64,000 nucleotides of DNA from Gordonia malaquae NBRC 108250 (GCF_000344135.1 NZ_BAOP01000029.1:1-64000); one strand, 5' to 3'. Shown: positions 55,294 to 62,931, numbered from the stretch's first letter. Notes: a model not told the origin generated them from the sequence alone. A program made the numbers and translations.

Positions 55294-56199
55294 TCAGGCG
55301 AGTCTGCGGGTCGTTCCTGGTTGTGGGAGCGGTTCGTGGTGGGTGATGTTGCGGATGGTGGCGGTCAGGTTGGCGAAGTGTGCGCGGTCGCGGCCGACGT
55401 TCCCGCTGTGCCAGTTGTGGCGGCAGAGCTGGTCTGCCGCGTTGTCGATGGTGCGGAGTTCGTCGGCGCTCGGTAGCCATGGTTGGTGGTCGGCGACGGC
55501 CAGGATCGTTTCGGCTCGTGTGCGGTCGATGGGCACGGTGAGTCCGCGGAACCATCTGAGTATCGCCGGGTCGGGGTACTCCTCGAGGATGCTGGTGACG
55601 CTGCGTCGTCGGAGCCAGTGGGGGTCGACGTCGAGGAAGTCTCGGCAGTGCACGGAGTCGATCGCTGTTCCTGTGAGTCCTTCGTCGCGGAGCCGGATCT
55701 GTCGCTTGTACTCGGCGCGGAGCCGGTCGTAGTCGTCGAGGATCTGTTCGGCGGTCTGGTATTCGTCGGCGGTCCCTGCTGCCATCGCGGTGCGGGCGTC
55801 GGTGGTGTGCCGTTCGATCAGGTCGCGGTGTTTGTCGACGCGGGCCATGATGCTGTCGAGTTCGTCTTGGCACATGTCGAGTGCGGTGTCGACGAAGCTC
55901 TTCTCGAGGCTCACCGGGAGCACGGTGTGTTGCAGGGTGCTGGCGACGACGTTTGAGCCGAACAGGTCGACCGCGATCTGGCGGGCCTTGGCGTCTACGT
56001 AGTCGTTGACGAGGTCGTCGGGGTCAGCTCCGTTGCGGAGGCGGTCTCGGAACTGTTCGTCGACGTCGACCCGTTCCGCCCGCGCAGTCGAGGAGTACGC
56101 CATGAGTCGGGCCTTTAGTCCGCGGGCGTTCTGCAGGTCGGTGTTGGCTGCTTCGATCCGTTCTCGGATCGGCAGCGTCTTGGTGGCGGTCTTGCGCAT
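55294..56199 (-). CDS. Large hypothetical element protein (301 aa)
   Basis: Starts MRKTATKTLPIRERIEAANT. The first ~180 residues are helical with coiled-coil character (RIEAANTDLQNARGLKARLM; DDYDRLRAEYKRQIRLRDEG). The rest has a Trp/His-bearing region (DVDPHWLRRRSV and RHNWHSGN). There is no signal or membrane segment and no recognised family. It is the last gene of the operon, just before the terminator. In phage satellites this position may carry a protein interfering with helper phage, but nothing here proves it. Confidence 0.7.
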   Translation of the reverse strand: MRKTATKTLPIRERIEAANTDLQNARGLKARLMAYSSTARAERVDVDEQFRDRLRNGADPDDLVNDYVDAKARQIAVDLFGSNVVASTLQHTVLPVSLEKSFVDTALDMCQDELDSIMARVDKHRDLIERHTTDARTAMAAGTADEYQTAEQILDDYDRLRAEYKRQIRLRDEGLTGTAIDSVHCRDFLDVDPHWLRRRSVTSILEEYPDPAILRWFRGLTVPIDRTRAETILAVADHQPWLPSADELRTIDNAADQLCRHNWHSGNVGRDRAHFANLTATIRNITHHEPLPQPGTTRRLA

Positions 56200-56201
56200 G
56201 G

Positions 56202-56384
56202 TCAGAGTCCTCGTCCCTGCTTGAACCGTTCGCGGCCGCCTTCAACGCTGCCGGTCGGCTTCTTCTCGGGGTCGGCGGGTTCGCGGGTTTCGGCGACGAG
56301 GGAGTCGAACTGGTCGTCGTCCATGTCGGCGATGTACTGCTTGACTCCGGCGACGAGGGCTTCGGTGTTGGGTGTGCTGGCCAT
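56202..56384 (-). CDS. Small hypothetical element protein (60 aa)
   Basis: Starts MASTPNTEALVAGVKQYIAD. It has a helix with an acidic end (DMDDDQFDSLVAE) and a basic tail (GGRERFKQGRGL). It lies tightly between two operon genes (2 bp and 1 bp gaps). No family recognised. Confidence 0.6.
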   Translation of the reverse strand: MASTPNTEALVAGVKQYIADMDDDQFDSLVAETREPADPEKKPTGSVEGGRERFKQGRGL

Positions 56385-56385
56385 G

Positions 56386-56715
56386 TCAGGATCCTTGTTT
56401 GAGGTGTGCGTATTCGTTGACGGTCGCGCGGCGGAAGATCCACCGGCCGGCGACCTGTTCGCCGTCGAGGTCGGTGGCGATCCTGCGAACGTTCCGACTA
56501 GTGCACCGCAGGATCCGCGAGGCGGTCTCGGTGTCGATCAGGTCATCCGGTTCTGAGTGTTGTTCCTGCGGCCTTTCGCTTGTTCCGTATGCGGACGCCT
56601 CGGCGAGTAGCCGCCGCACCTGCTCGGGAATGGGTTGGCCGGTGAGCTGTCGGCGGCGTACGAACTCGGCGGTGACGTAGACGATCAGGCGTGCCTGGTC
56701 GTCAGAGACGTCCAC
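56386..56715 (-). CDS. HTH DNA-binding protein (109 aa)
   Basis: The C-terminal half (LIDTETASRILRCTSRNVRR, then WIFRRATVNEYAHLK) matches the MerR/excisionase-type winged HTH that opens with an 'x-E-x-A-x-x-L' helix. The N-terminal half is a helical cap (QARLIVYVTAEFVRRRQ). A regulatory or recombination-directionality role is plausible. It overlaps the upstream gene by 14 bp. Confidence 0.65.
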   Translation of the reverse strand: MDVSDDQARLIVYVTAEFVRRRQLTGQPIPEQVRRLLAEASAYGTSERPQEQHSEPDDLIDTETASRILRCTSRNVRRIATDLDGEQVAGRWIFRRATVNEYAHLKQGS

Positions 56716-57049
56716 TGCTGCCCTTGGCGAGTGCGTCGGCGATCTTGTTCGCGAGTTCGAGGGCGTCGGCCGGGCTGTGCATGATCCCGTGAATCGACAG
56801 GTGACCGCTGGCGTGAACGGTGACTGTGCCGACCGGCGACTGTCGATGCTCGGTGCACAGTCGCGATGCGGACCGGGTACGTCCTCGGCAGCCGGCGGCG
56901 GTGCAGTCGTACATGGGGCGGTGTGTGGGCATGGCGGGATCTCCTGGGGTCGTTGTGAGGGGGATGCACTGTTCGCATGTCCAGCCGTGGGCTGGGCCGC
57001 GGTAGCGCGGGCAGGGCCGCGTGCAGATTCGGCAGACGAACGGCGTCAC
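56702..57049 (-). CDS. Zinc-ribbon-type small protein (115 aa)
   Basis: The N-terminus has two Cys pairs (CRICTRPC and CEQCI), then CTAAGCRGRTRSASRLCTEH, enough to hold two zinc ions. The C-terminus has a beta segment and the Ala/Leu helix (SPADALELANKIADALAKG) shared with other element proteins. Unknown function. ATG overlaps the WhiB-like stop by 4 bp. Confidence 0.65.
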   Translation of the reverse strand: MTPFVCRICTRPCPRYRGPAHGWTCEQCIPLTTTPGDPAMPTHRPMYDCTAAGCRGRTRSASRLCTEHRQSPVGTVTVHASGHLSIHGIMHSPADALELANKIADALAKGSSGRL

Positions 57050-57357
57050 GATGCGGCCTTACGCGGTCGACCGGGGATGGCCGGTTCGGGTGTGTGTCCC
57101 GCGATAGTGTGGCCGGTCGGGTTCGGTTCTGTGGCCGCCCAAGCAGTGCAGGCGGCGCGTGCTGGGCACCTGTCGCAGAGGGCCCTGGCACGTTCGCCTT
57201 TTTCGCGCGCGTGCGCGTGGGTTTCGGTGGCGTGCCGGCCGTCGAACAGTTCATGCCGTCCGATGCACGCGGCATCCTCAAGTTTCGGCGTGGACCGCAG
57301 AACCTTGATCAACAGCTGCTCGCACCCGGCCGGGTCGAAGTTGCGACCGAGGGTCAT
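57046..57357 (-). CDS. WhiB-like iron-sulfur protein, atypical
   Basis: The 103-residue protein has the four-Cys WhiB arrangement: EDAACIG (Cys 1), then ARALCDRCPARAACTAWA with the C-x2-C-x5-C cluster. WhiB proteins hold a redox-sensitive [4Fe-4S] cluster and bind sigma factor to control promoters. The usual G[VI]WGG turn is missing (GHTIAGHTP instead), and the C-terminus is basic (GRPRKAAS). Phage WhiB (e.g. mycobacteriophage TM4 WhiBTM4) can silence host WhiB genes, so host takeover or superinfection control is possible. It sits mid-operon. Confidence 0.8.
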   Translation of the reverse strand: MTLGRNFDPAGCEQLLIKVLRSTPKLEDAACIGRHELFDGRHATETHAHAREKGERARALCDRCPARAACTAWAATEPNPTGHTIAGHTPEPAIPGRPRKAAS

Positions 57358-58088
57358 CGGCGGGCCTTCGACTCAAGACGCGCGGCCGCCTCTGTAGCGC
57401 TCTCACGCGCATGGCGCTGCTTAAGCCCACTGAGTTCCGGCGCAGTACCGTACGACTCGCGATCGCTCTGGTGACCCTTCACGACATCAGCGAACGACTC
57501 CGGGGCAGTTTCGTCCCACAGGCTCTCGATCGCCCACGCGTGTTTCAAGTTGATGCCCTCGACTAGTGGGCAGCTGTAGGTCTCACGGAGCTTGCGAAGG
57601 TCGAAACCGGGGCCTCCCGTCATGATCCCGAGGATTCGGTACCGGCCCGTGCGCCGCGGACGAATACCCCACCGTTCTGCGGACCGATCTACTTCGTGCC
57701 CGTTGAGGGCGACTCCCCAGGTCGCGACGATCCCGCTCGCATCGAACCGCGGTTGGCCGCTGAGGAAATCGAGGGTGTCGGTGAAGTGGAACATGTCGTG
57801 GACGTAGAAGATCCCACACGAGCACTCGGGTGATGGTGGCGTGTGGCCGTGATGGCACGACGCGACGATCACAGGGGCGTCGTACTCGCTGGCAACCAAC
57901 GGTGACGCAAGCAGTCCGTTCGGGCCAACCTTCCAGTACCGCCAACCGAAGTCGTACACGTGGTCGCGGCGGAGTTGGCTGAATCCAAGTTCATCGAGCC
58001 TGGCCAGGCATTCAGCATGGAGACGCTGATCGTCGACCTCGTCATGGATTGTCGGGCGATTCTTCCGTCGTCGAGGTTTCGTACTCAT
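57354..58088 (-). CDS. Hypothetical element protein (244 aa)
   Basis: Starts MSTKPRRRKNRPTIHDEVDD. It has a basic N-terminus, a Cys/His region (CHHGHTPPSPECSCG) that may bind zinc, an internal WGVALNGHEVDRS, and a charged C-terminal helix ending ESKARR. No known family. ATG 58088 overlaps the stop of the next-upstream gene; the longer open frame is shadow. Confidence 0.65.
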   Translation of the reverse strand: MSTKPRRRKNRPTIHDEVDDQRLHAECLARLDELGFSQLRRDHVYDFGWRYWKVGPNGLLASPLVASEYDAPVIVASCHHGHTPPSPECSCGIFYVHDMFHFTDTLDFLSGQPRFDASGIVATWGVALNGHEVDRSAERWGIRPRRTGRYRILGIMTGGPGFDLRKLRETYSCPLVEGINLKHAWAIESLWDETAPESFADVVKGHQSDRESYGTAPELSGLKQRHARESATEAAARLESKARR

Positions 58089-58309
58089 CAGATGTGTCCT
58101 TCGTCGAGAGCATCGTGGAGGGCGTCGGCGAGTCGACGCGCTTGGGAAGAGGTGAACGTGAGGCCGGCGAAGCTGATGCTGTCGCCGGGGACGCGGTGCA
58201 CGAACGGGATCGCATCGGCGGGCCGGTGGTCGGTGCAGTATCCGGTGACCGATCGAGTGCCACGGGCGCAGGAGTCGCATTTGCGTGTGGGGCGTCTGCG
58301 GCGGGTCAT
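58088..58309 (-). CDS. Small zinc-finger-like protein (73 aa)
   Basis: Starts MTRRRRPTRKCDSCARGTRS. The Cys/His set CDSCARGTRSVTGYCTDH can bind one zinc, followed by a beta hairpin and the recurring terminal helix SSQARRLADALHDALDEG. It overlaps both neighbours by ATGA. Function unknown. Confidence 0.65.
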   Translation of the reverse strand: MTRRRRPTRKCDSCARGTRSVTGYCTDHRPADAIPFVHRVPGDSISFAGLTFTSSQARRLADALHDALDEGHI

Positions 58310-58746
58310 CGAACGGCCCTCAACCCTCGGCGGGGATCCGGTGGCGCCGTGTAGGTCGCGGTGCCGGTGAACGTCATCGGATCCCACGCGACGGTTACTT
58401 GTCCGCGGTCTCCGGGCTTCTCGTTCGGTGCCAGCGAGTACGGCCCGACAACCACTGGTTCGACCGGATGCTCTGCGGGATCGGCCGGCCACAGGTGCGA
58501 CACGCGTAGGCCTCCGTCATCGAGGGACAGATACGACACCATCGGTCGGCCGTCCGAGTAGAGGGTGAACGCGTGGAGAAGCCGCGGCAGGTCGAGCTTG
58601 GCGGCGCTGAGGGCGTCGAGCGGCCCGGAACAGCAGTCGTCGGCGTGTCCGTGATCGGATGCGGTCTGGTCGAGCCATTCGACTACGCCGAGGAGTCGGC
58701 GGACTTGTGCGATCAACTCGTCGGTGTGACGGTTCGGGGAGTGCAT
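58306..58746 (-). CDS. Hypothetical element protein (146 aa)
   Basis: Starts MHSPNRHTDELIAQVRRLLG. It has an N-terminal helical part with HGHADDCCSG, then a beta-rich part (YLSLDDGGLRVSHLWPAD). No recognised family. It ends overlapping the 73-aa gene and begins next to the stop of the helicase gene. Confidence 0.6.
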   Translation of the reverse strand: MHSPNRHTDELIAQVRRLLGVVEWLDQTASDHGHADDCCSGPLDALSAAKLDLPRLLHAFTLYSDGRPMVSYLSLDDGGLRVSHLWPADPAEHPVEPVVVGPYSLAPNEKPGDRGQVTVAWDPMTFTGTATYTAPPDPRRGLRAVR

Positions 58747-60051
58747 TTACTCGGCCTCCTGTCGGTTGAGGATCTGTTGAACTCGGCTGGTCACTCCGGG
58801 CGTGGACGCGGTGATCCCTCCGGGAGGTGTCTGACTGGTGCCACCGGTGTGCTCGCGCGTAGACCGTGGCACAGGTGGCACGGGTCGTTTCGAGTCACTA
58901 CCAATGCTCTGACCTGGTGTTTCGATCACTCGCTGACCTGTGCCACCTGTGCCACGTGCCACGTGTGGTGAGCCGGTGGCATGGGTTGAGGGCAGGCGCC
59001 ATGTCGATTTCCGGCCGTCGAAGTCGATCGCGACGCCGAGGTCCTGGCGGGCTCGCTGCAACGTTCGCTCGCTGAATCCTGCGGCCTTGCCGTCGCGCTT
59101 GGCATCGGCCGAATCGCGGATCTGGTAGCCGAGGTAGGCGCTGAGCCAGTCCGACGCCGCGGTTCGTTCGGGGCCGTCCGACGCTTCGACGGGCCGGCCG
59201 GCGTCGCGGAGGACGTCGCCGACGCTCTTGTCGGAGTCGCCGAGGATCACGAACCGGCCGACCTCGGCGACACGTCCGGAGTCCGTGCGGATCTCGGTGG
59301 ACTCGATGCGGTAGCTCAGGGCGAGGCTCTCGTCGCCGAGACTGTTCTTCTCCTGGGACATGACGCGTTCGCCGTTCTCGGCGTCGGGGTCCTTGGCGAA
59401 ACCGAAGACGGAGCGGGCGATCTCGCCGAACGCGGACGACCCGTTGATTCCGGCGACGACGTCGCCGTTGCCGCTCTTGTTGAGGTGGGCGATCCCGACG
59501 ACGACGCCGTCGATCTTCTCGGCGAGCTGGCGCCACGGTTCCAGATGCGATCGGACCTCGTTGTTCCGGTTCACGTCGGCCTTGCCGCCGATCATCGACA
59601 TGAGCGGGTCGACCACGACGAGCCGCACTCCGTTGGTGCGGCACGCCTCGATGAGGAGGTCCATGTCGGCGGTCGCGACGGGCGTCTGTCGGACTCCGTC
59701 GTCGAACCGGATCTCGACCTCGGGGAAGAACACTCGGGCGAGGTCGGCACCGTGAGCGCGAAGACTCGGTTTGACCACGTAGCTGATGGACTCCTCGCGG
59801 GCGACGTAGGCGACGTTGGTCGGTTGTCCGAGCCAGCATCCGGCGAGGGTCCCTCGGGTGACCTGAGCGACGAACCATCGTGCGCTCGTCGACTTGCCGG
59901 CACCGGGGCGTCCGGCCCACAGGGACACGGTGCTCAGGGCGATTCGGCCGCGGTCGCCGTAGGTCCATGCCCAGGTCGGGACGTCGTCGGGAATGTCGCT
60001 GGCGCGGTTCATGACGATCTGACGCGTGTAGTCCTGGTCGGGAGTGCTCAC
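58747..60051 (-). CDS. RepA/DnaB-type helicase ATPase
   Basis: A 434-residue RecA-fold hexameric helicase-like ATPase: Walker A SLWAGRPGAGKSTSARW near residue 45, Walker B RLVVVDPLMSMIGG, and the DnaB/RepA motif IAHLNKSGNG with a following Arg-bearing loop. After residue ~310 comes a winged-helix-like segment (SERTLQRARQDLGVAIDF) and a disordered Pro/Thr-rich tail. GTG 60051 overlaps the upstream DnaB-N-like gene by 4 bp. It probably opens the element's own origin. Confidence 0.85.
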   Translation of the reverse strand: MSTPDQDYTRQIVMNRASDIPDDVPTWAWTYGDRGRIALSTVSLWAGRPGAGKSTSARWFVAQVTRGTLAGCWLGQPTNVAYVAREESISYVVKPSLRAHGADLARVFFPEVEIRFDDGVRQTPVATADMDLLIEACRTNGVRLVVVDPLMSMIGGKADVNRNNEVRSHLEPWRQLAEKIDGVVVGIAHLNKSGNGDVVAGINGSSAFGEIARSVFGFAKDPDAENGERVMSQEKNSLGDESLALSYRIESTEIRTDSGRVAEVGRFVILGDSDKSVGDVLRDAGRPVEASDGPERTAASDWLSAYLGYQIRDSADAKRDGKAAGFSERTLQRARQDLGVAIDFDGRKSTWRLPSTHATGSPHVARGTGGTGQRVIETPGQSIGSDSKRPVPPVPRSTREHTGGTSQTPPGGITASTPGVTSRVQQILNRQEAE

Positions 60052-60512
60052 GCGGCACCTCCTCGGACCGCGGCGAGGCGTTCCCAGATCGCGCGGAGTT
60101 CCTTCCCCTCGCGGATCAGGAGCGACCACAGATCGAACTCGGGTGCGTCCTCGGCGCTCGCGGTGAATGCTTCGCCGGCGGCTGCGAGCCGCGCGCGGAA
60201 CACTCGTGCGAGGACGGACGCCGCGTACTCCGGCATGAGTTCCGGGTAGGCGACGGTCGTCACTGCTTCGGCCAGACGCGTGCGGACGAGATCTCCGGCA
60301 TGCCCGGCATAGTGACCGCGGCGCAAGAGTTCGGCTCCGACGAAGGCAGCGTCCGGCGCGCGGCCCGACGCCGCGAGCTCGAGCGATAATTCGAGGATGG
60401 TCGCCGTTGGCGCATCGAGCAGACGGACGCTGTCCGGTTGGCAGACGCCGAGGATCTCGGCGACCTGGTGGGCCGGCGCGAGAAGCGTTGCAGCTAGCAG
60501 GGTTTTAGGCAT
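60048..60512 (-). CDS. DnaB N-terminal-domain-like protein
   Basis: The 154-residue all-helical protein reads like an isolated DnaB N-domain: LLAATLLAPAHQVAEILGV (the opening helix), ILELSLELAASGRAPDAAF, VGAELLRRGHYAGHAGDLVR. In ordinary DnaB this domain forms the ring collar and binds primase, and is fused to the ATPase. Here it is separate and ends by overlapping the ATPase gene. Start ATG 60512 was chosen because it fits the fold; an open frame to 60761 overlaps the neighbour. Confidence 0.75.
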   Translation of the reverse strand: MPKTLLAATLLAPAHQVAEILGVCQPDSVRLLDAPTATILELSLELAASGRAPDAAFVGAELLRRGHYAGHAGDLVRTRLAEAVTTVAYPELMPEYAASVLARVFRARLAAAGEAFTASAEDAPEFDLWSLLIREGKELRAIWERLAAVRGGAA

Positions 60513-60717
60513 CGGCGCCGCCTCGGCACTTCGGGCCGACGTGCTCGGCGACACTGCGATCGGCCACCAACCACGACCGGCAGACTCTGCAGCGGACCGC
60601 CAGGCGGTATCCACGCGCTCGAGCTTCGGCATGTAGTTGGGCGTCGGGGCCGAGATCGGGATCATAGGAATGATCGGGCGGATTTTGGGTACGCGAAGTA
60701 GGATTGTCCTTGGACAT
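60505..60717 (-). CDS. DUF6011-like zinc-finger protein (70 aa)
   Basis: Starts MSKDNPTSRTQNPPDHSYDP and ends with a single zinc site, CRVCRSWLVADRSVAEHVGPKC, in which the Cys-x2-Cys, His-x-Gly-Pro and final Cys match the DUF6011 pattern common in actinophages. A TTG-started version to 60789 lacks a ribosome site. It overlaps the DnaB-N-like gene by 8 bp. Confidence 0.65.
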   Translation of the reverse strand: MSKDNPTSRTQNPPDHSYDPDLGPDAQLHAEARARGYRLAVRCRVCRSWLVADRSVAEHVGPKCRGGADA

Positions 60718-60836
60718 CTGGTGTGATTCCATTCCTGCCCCCGGGTTTCCCGAAATATCATTTCGGGCCGGGGGCGGTTCAGTTTCCAACAGGAGCGGTC
60801 AGGAGCCTTTGGAACTGCGAAAGAATGCCGCCGAAT

Positions 60837-60965
60837 CTAGCGGCGTAGATCGTCGGTGTTGTCGACGTCGAGTGGGTAGTCGAGACCGAGATCTTCAGTG
60901 TCAGCGATTTCCTCGTAGCGATCAGCGCGCGAAGATTGCCGATGCCCATCGCTGAACAATGGCAT
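60837..60965 (-). CDS. Very small acidic protein (42 aa)
   Basis: Starts MPLFSDGHRQSSRADRYEEI and ends in a run of Asp-rich motifs (DYPLDVDNTDDLRR). ATG 60965 lies 5 bp after the excisionase stop. The acidic, patterned composition and operon position support it. No family recognised. Confidence 0.5.
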   Translation of the reverse strand: MPLFSDGHRQSSRADRYEEIADTEDLGLDYPLDVDNTDDLRR

Positions 60966-60970
60966 GGCGA

Positions 60971-61147
60971 TCAGGCCGCGGATCCGCGGAGCCATGCCGC
61001 GAGGTCATCCTCACGGATTCGGATTGACCTTGGTCCGATGCGTGTAGCAGGGATTGAACCGTCCGCAATGCGGCGTCGAACTGTCTTCTCGCTGAAGCCG
61101 CTCTTCTCGGCTGCTGCACGAATCGAGAGATAGGTCGGTACGCTCAC
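60971..61147 (-). CDS. xis: Excisionase (HTH_17 type)
   Basis: GTG 61147 has GGAGG 7 nt upstream. The 58-residue protein is a compact winged HTH: YLSIRAAAEKSGFSEKTVRR, then IADGSIPATRIG and IRIREDDLAAWLRG. Such proteins bend attachment-site DNA and direct integrases to excision. It heads the replication-gene series and overlaps the preceding ORF by 4 bp. Confidence 0.85.
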   Translation of the reverse strand: MSVPTYLSIRAAAEKSGFSEKTVRRRIADGSIPATRIGPRSIRIREDDLAAWLRGSAA

Positions 61148-61362
61148 TCTGACACCTCCGGGTGTTGGTGTAGGGAAGCGTCGACGTCGGATCCGCCAAG
61201 ATTGAGCGTCGGCGCTTCCCCTGTATTTGATTGGGTCAAGTCCGTCCACGGATTTCCTCGGGGGGATTCCTTGGGACTGTCCAAAAGTAGATCAGAGTTC
61301 ACCGGCATTGTCAGGGTCGGATTCCACAGGTGTGCCCGGAGCTCGTCCGAGTAAATGCGCAA
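61144..61362 (-). CDS. Hypothetical small protein upstream of xis (72 aa)
   Basis: Starts at TTG 61362 and ends overlapping the xis GTG. It is polar with little predicted structure (PKESPRGNPWTDLTQ). Coupling with xis is the main support; an internal ATG at 61308 is an alternative start. Could be a leader ORF. Confidence 0.4.
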   Translation of the reverse strand: MRIYSDELRAHLWNPTLTMPVNSDLLLDSPKESPRGNPWTDLTQSNTGEAPTLNLGGSDVDASLHQHPEVSE

Positions 61363-61618
61363 CGCGCACGCCTCAAGATGACCTCTCGGTCACCTCTCGC
61401 GGCGTCCCGTAGGCAACACAAGGACATACTCGTCTCCGTAGGCACGGCGTACGCGGAGGGGGCTGTTCGGTGCGCTATATGCAAAGACCAGCCGTAATGT
61501 CGAGATCCCGGGCAGCGTGGAGTCGGAGCCGAGAAGCTCCCTAGCTCCCCCTACTCCGCAACGCGAGACAGTTCATCTGAATGGGGGACACGACATGCCG
61601 ACCGACACGCCGATAGTG
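61363..61618. promoter_or_regulatory. int-xis intergenic region
   Basis: 256 bp without a gene between the integrase stop and the xis operon. It should hold the promoter of the leftward operon. Short complementary runs (GGAG/CTCC near 61520-61560) are present, but no clear operator stands out. Confidence 0.4.
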
Positions 61619-62767
61619 CTATTCGGAGTCCTCGTCCGGCTTCGCGACGAGCGCGCTCATCGCAGCTGCGACCGATGCATCCCGACCCGCGGCGATGTGC
61701 TGATAGTTCATCGCGACCGCCGGCGTCGTGTGGCCGAGACGACCCATGAGCTCCCTGACTGTCGCACCGGCCTGCGCGGCGAGCACGGCACCGGTGTGGC
61801 GAAGATCGTGGACGCGGACGTTCTTCTTGCCGGCGGGTAGCGCTGCCTTGAACGTTTTCGTGAACGCCGACTGTGACAACCGTTTGCCGCGCGTGGTGCG
61901 GAACAGCAGCGACTCAGGGCCGGGGCCGACGTACTCGGTGATGTGCGCCTCGAGGATCGTCGCGATGTGCGGCGGCAGGACGACATCGCGGGCACCCGCT
62001 TCGGTCTTGGTGTTGCCGACGACGATCTGCCCGTCCACGAGCGTCGCAGCGCGGCGGATGCGGAGCGAGACCACACCGTTCTCGCGGACCACGTTCTTGC
62101 GGCGTAGTTCGATCAGTTCGCCGAATCGGAGACCGGCCCATGCGGCGACGAGGACCGCGGCACGGTACGACTTCGGCATGGCGGCGTACACGTCGTCGAG
62201 CTCGGCCGGAGTCAGGATCTCGTGATCGCGGCGCTTCGGGGCCTGCCCGGCGCCCTTGATCTTGCACGGGTTCTCGACGATCAGGTGGTCGTCGACTGCC
62301 GTGTTGAGGATGGACCTCAGCAGTTGGTACGCGTGCGCGGAGCGCGTCGGGTACTCACTCCCGAGTCCTGCCCACCAGGTGCGGATGAGAGCGGGGGAGA
62401 GGTCGGACAGGTACTCGTCGCGCATCGTCGGGAGGATGCGGCTGTCTAGCAGTCCGCGATAGAGCGATCGCGTCTTGGGAGTGAGGTCGCGCTCGACGAG
62501 CCACTGTTCGGCGTACTCGCCGAACATGACGAGCGACGCGGCCTTGGTCTCGGATCGCTCGGCCGGCGGAGTCCATTCGCCGAGTTGGATCAGGCGGGAC
62601 TCGGCGGCGAGCCAACCCTCGGCGTCGATCTTCGCGTCGTACGTGTGCGGTGCCGTGTAGTAGCGGCCGGACCCGCGCGGGTCGGGATATGACGCCTGGT
62701 ACCGGCCGCTCGGCAGCTGGCGGAGCTTGCCGAACGTGCGGCGCTTCGCCGAGCGTGCCCTAGCCAT
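61619..62767 (-). CDS. int: Tyrosine integrase of the tRNA-Gln element
   Basis: The 382-residue protein has an AP2-like arm-binding N-terminus (GKLRQLPSGRYQASYPDPRG), a core-binding SAM-like domain (residues ~60-160) and the catalytic domain with Arg in AWAGLRFGELIELRR, HDLRHTGAVLAAQAG, GRLGHTTPAVAMNYQH with the Tyr nucleophile. All catalytic residues are present. ATG 62767 was chosen; a longer frame to 62830 crosses the palindrome. It lies about 140 bp inside attR and reads inward. Confidence 0.93.
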   Translation of the reverse strand: MARARSAKRRTFGKLRQLPSGRYQASYPDPRGSGRYYTAPHTYDAKIDAEGWLAAESRLIQLGEWTPPAERSETKAASLVMFGEYAEQWLVERDLTPKTRSLYRGLLDSRILPTMRDEYLSDLSPALIRTWWAGLGSEYPTRSAHAYQLLRSILNTAVDDHLIVENPCKIKGAGQAPKRRDHEILTPAELDDVYAAMPKSYRAAVLVAAWAGLRFGELIELRRKNVVRENGVVSLRIRRAATLVDGQIVVGNTKTEAGARDVVLPPHIATILEAHITEYVGPGPESLLFRTTRGKRLSQSAFTKTFKAALPAGKKNVRVHDLRHTGAVLAAQAGATVRELMGRLGHTTPAVAMNYQHIAAGRDASVAAAMSALVAKPDEDSE

Positions 62768-62786
62768 CGTGCACGGTCCGTGCACT
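62768..62786. promoter_or_regulatory. Candidate integrase arm site / operator, right end
   Basis: CGTGCAC-GGTCC-GTGCACT; GTGCACGG-T-CCGTGCAC at 62769-62785 is a perfect 17-bp palindrome. It abuts the integrase start codon, so binding there could both form the recombination complex and repress int. The matching site at the left end is 52887-52905. Confidence 0.5.
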
Positions 62787-62905
62787 ACATGAGTTTGACT
62801 GTGGGTTGTTGTGCCCGCTCGTGTCCACATGTAGAGTCTCTGTCACCTGCACAGTTAACGTCAATATCTGCAGGTAGTCCAACTGAAACGACTCAGTTCA
62901 GCGGC

Positions 62906-62931
62906 CAGGTTCGAGTCCTGGCGGCGGAGCA
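62906..62931 (+). other. attR core (26 bp)
   Basis: Perfect copy of the tRNA-Gln 3' end (52812-52837). Upstream bases diverge at once, defining the crossover region. Confidence 0.93.

Larger units (their letters stand above)
52812..62931. mobile_element. Integrated element in tRNA-Gln (satellite-like or integrative replicon)
   Basis: The element is bounded by perfect 26-bp copies of the tRNA-Gln 3' end. It carries an intact tyrosine integrase next to attR, an excisionase, replication-type genes (DnaB N-domain protein plus separate ATPase), WhiB-like and HTH regulators, a tRNA-like sequence and many small Cys-rich proteins. Genes 55294-61362 form one leftward overlapping series; 52982-53822 form a rightward group. 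No structural, packaging, lysis or conjugation genes are recognisable. A phage satellite or integrative plasmid is the best reading. Confidence 0.9.

Noticed and set aside
60704-60955. 83-codon plus-strand frame within the leftward element operon
   Set aside because: Runs against the coding direction and overlaps two better-supported minus-strand genes.
52812-62931. Full prophage
   Set aside because: No capsid, portal, terminase, tail or lysis gene is recognisable and 10 kb is too short for a complete tailed phage.
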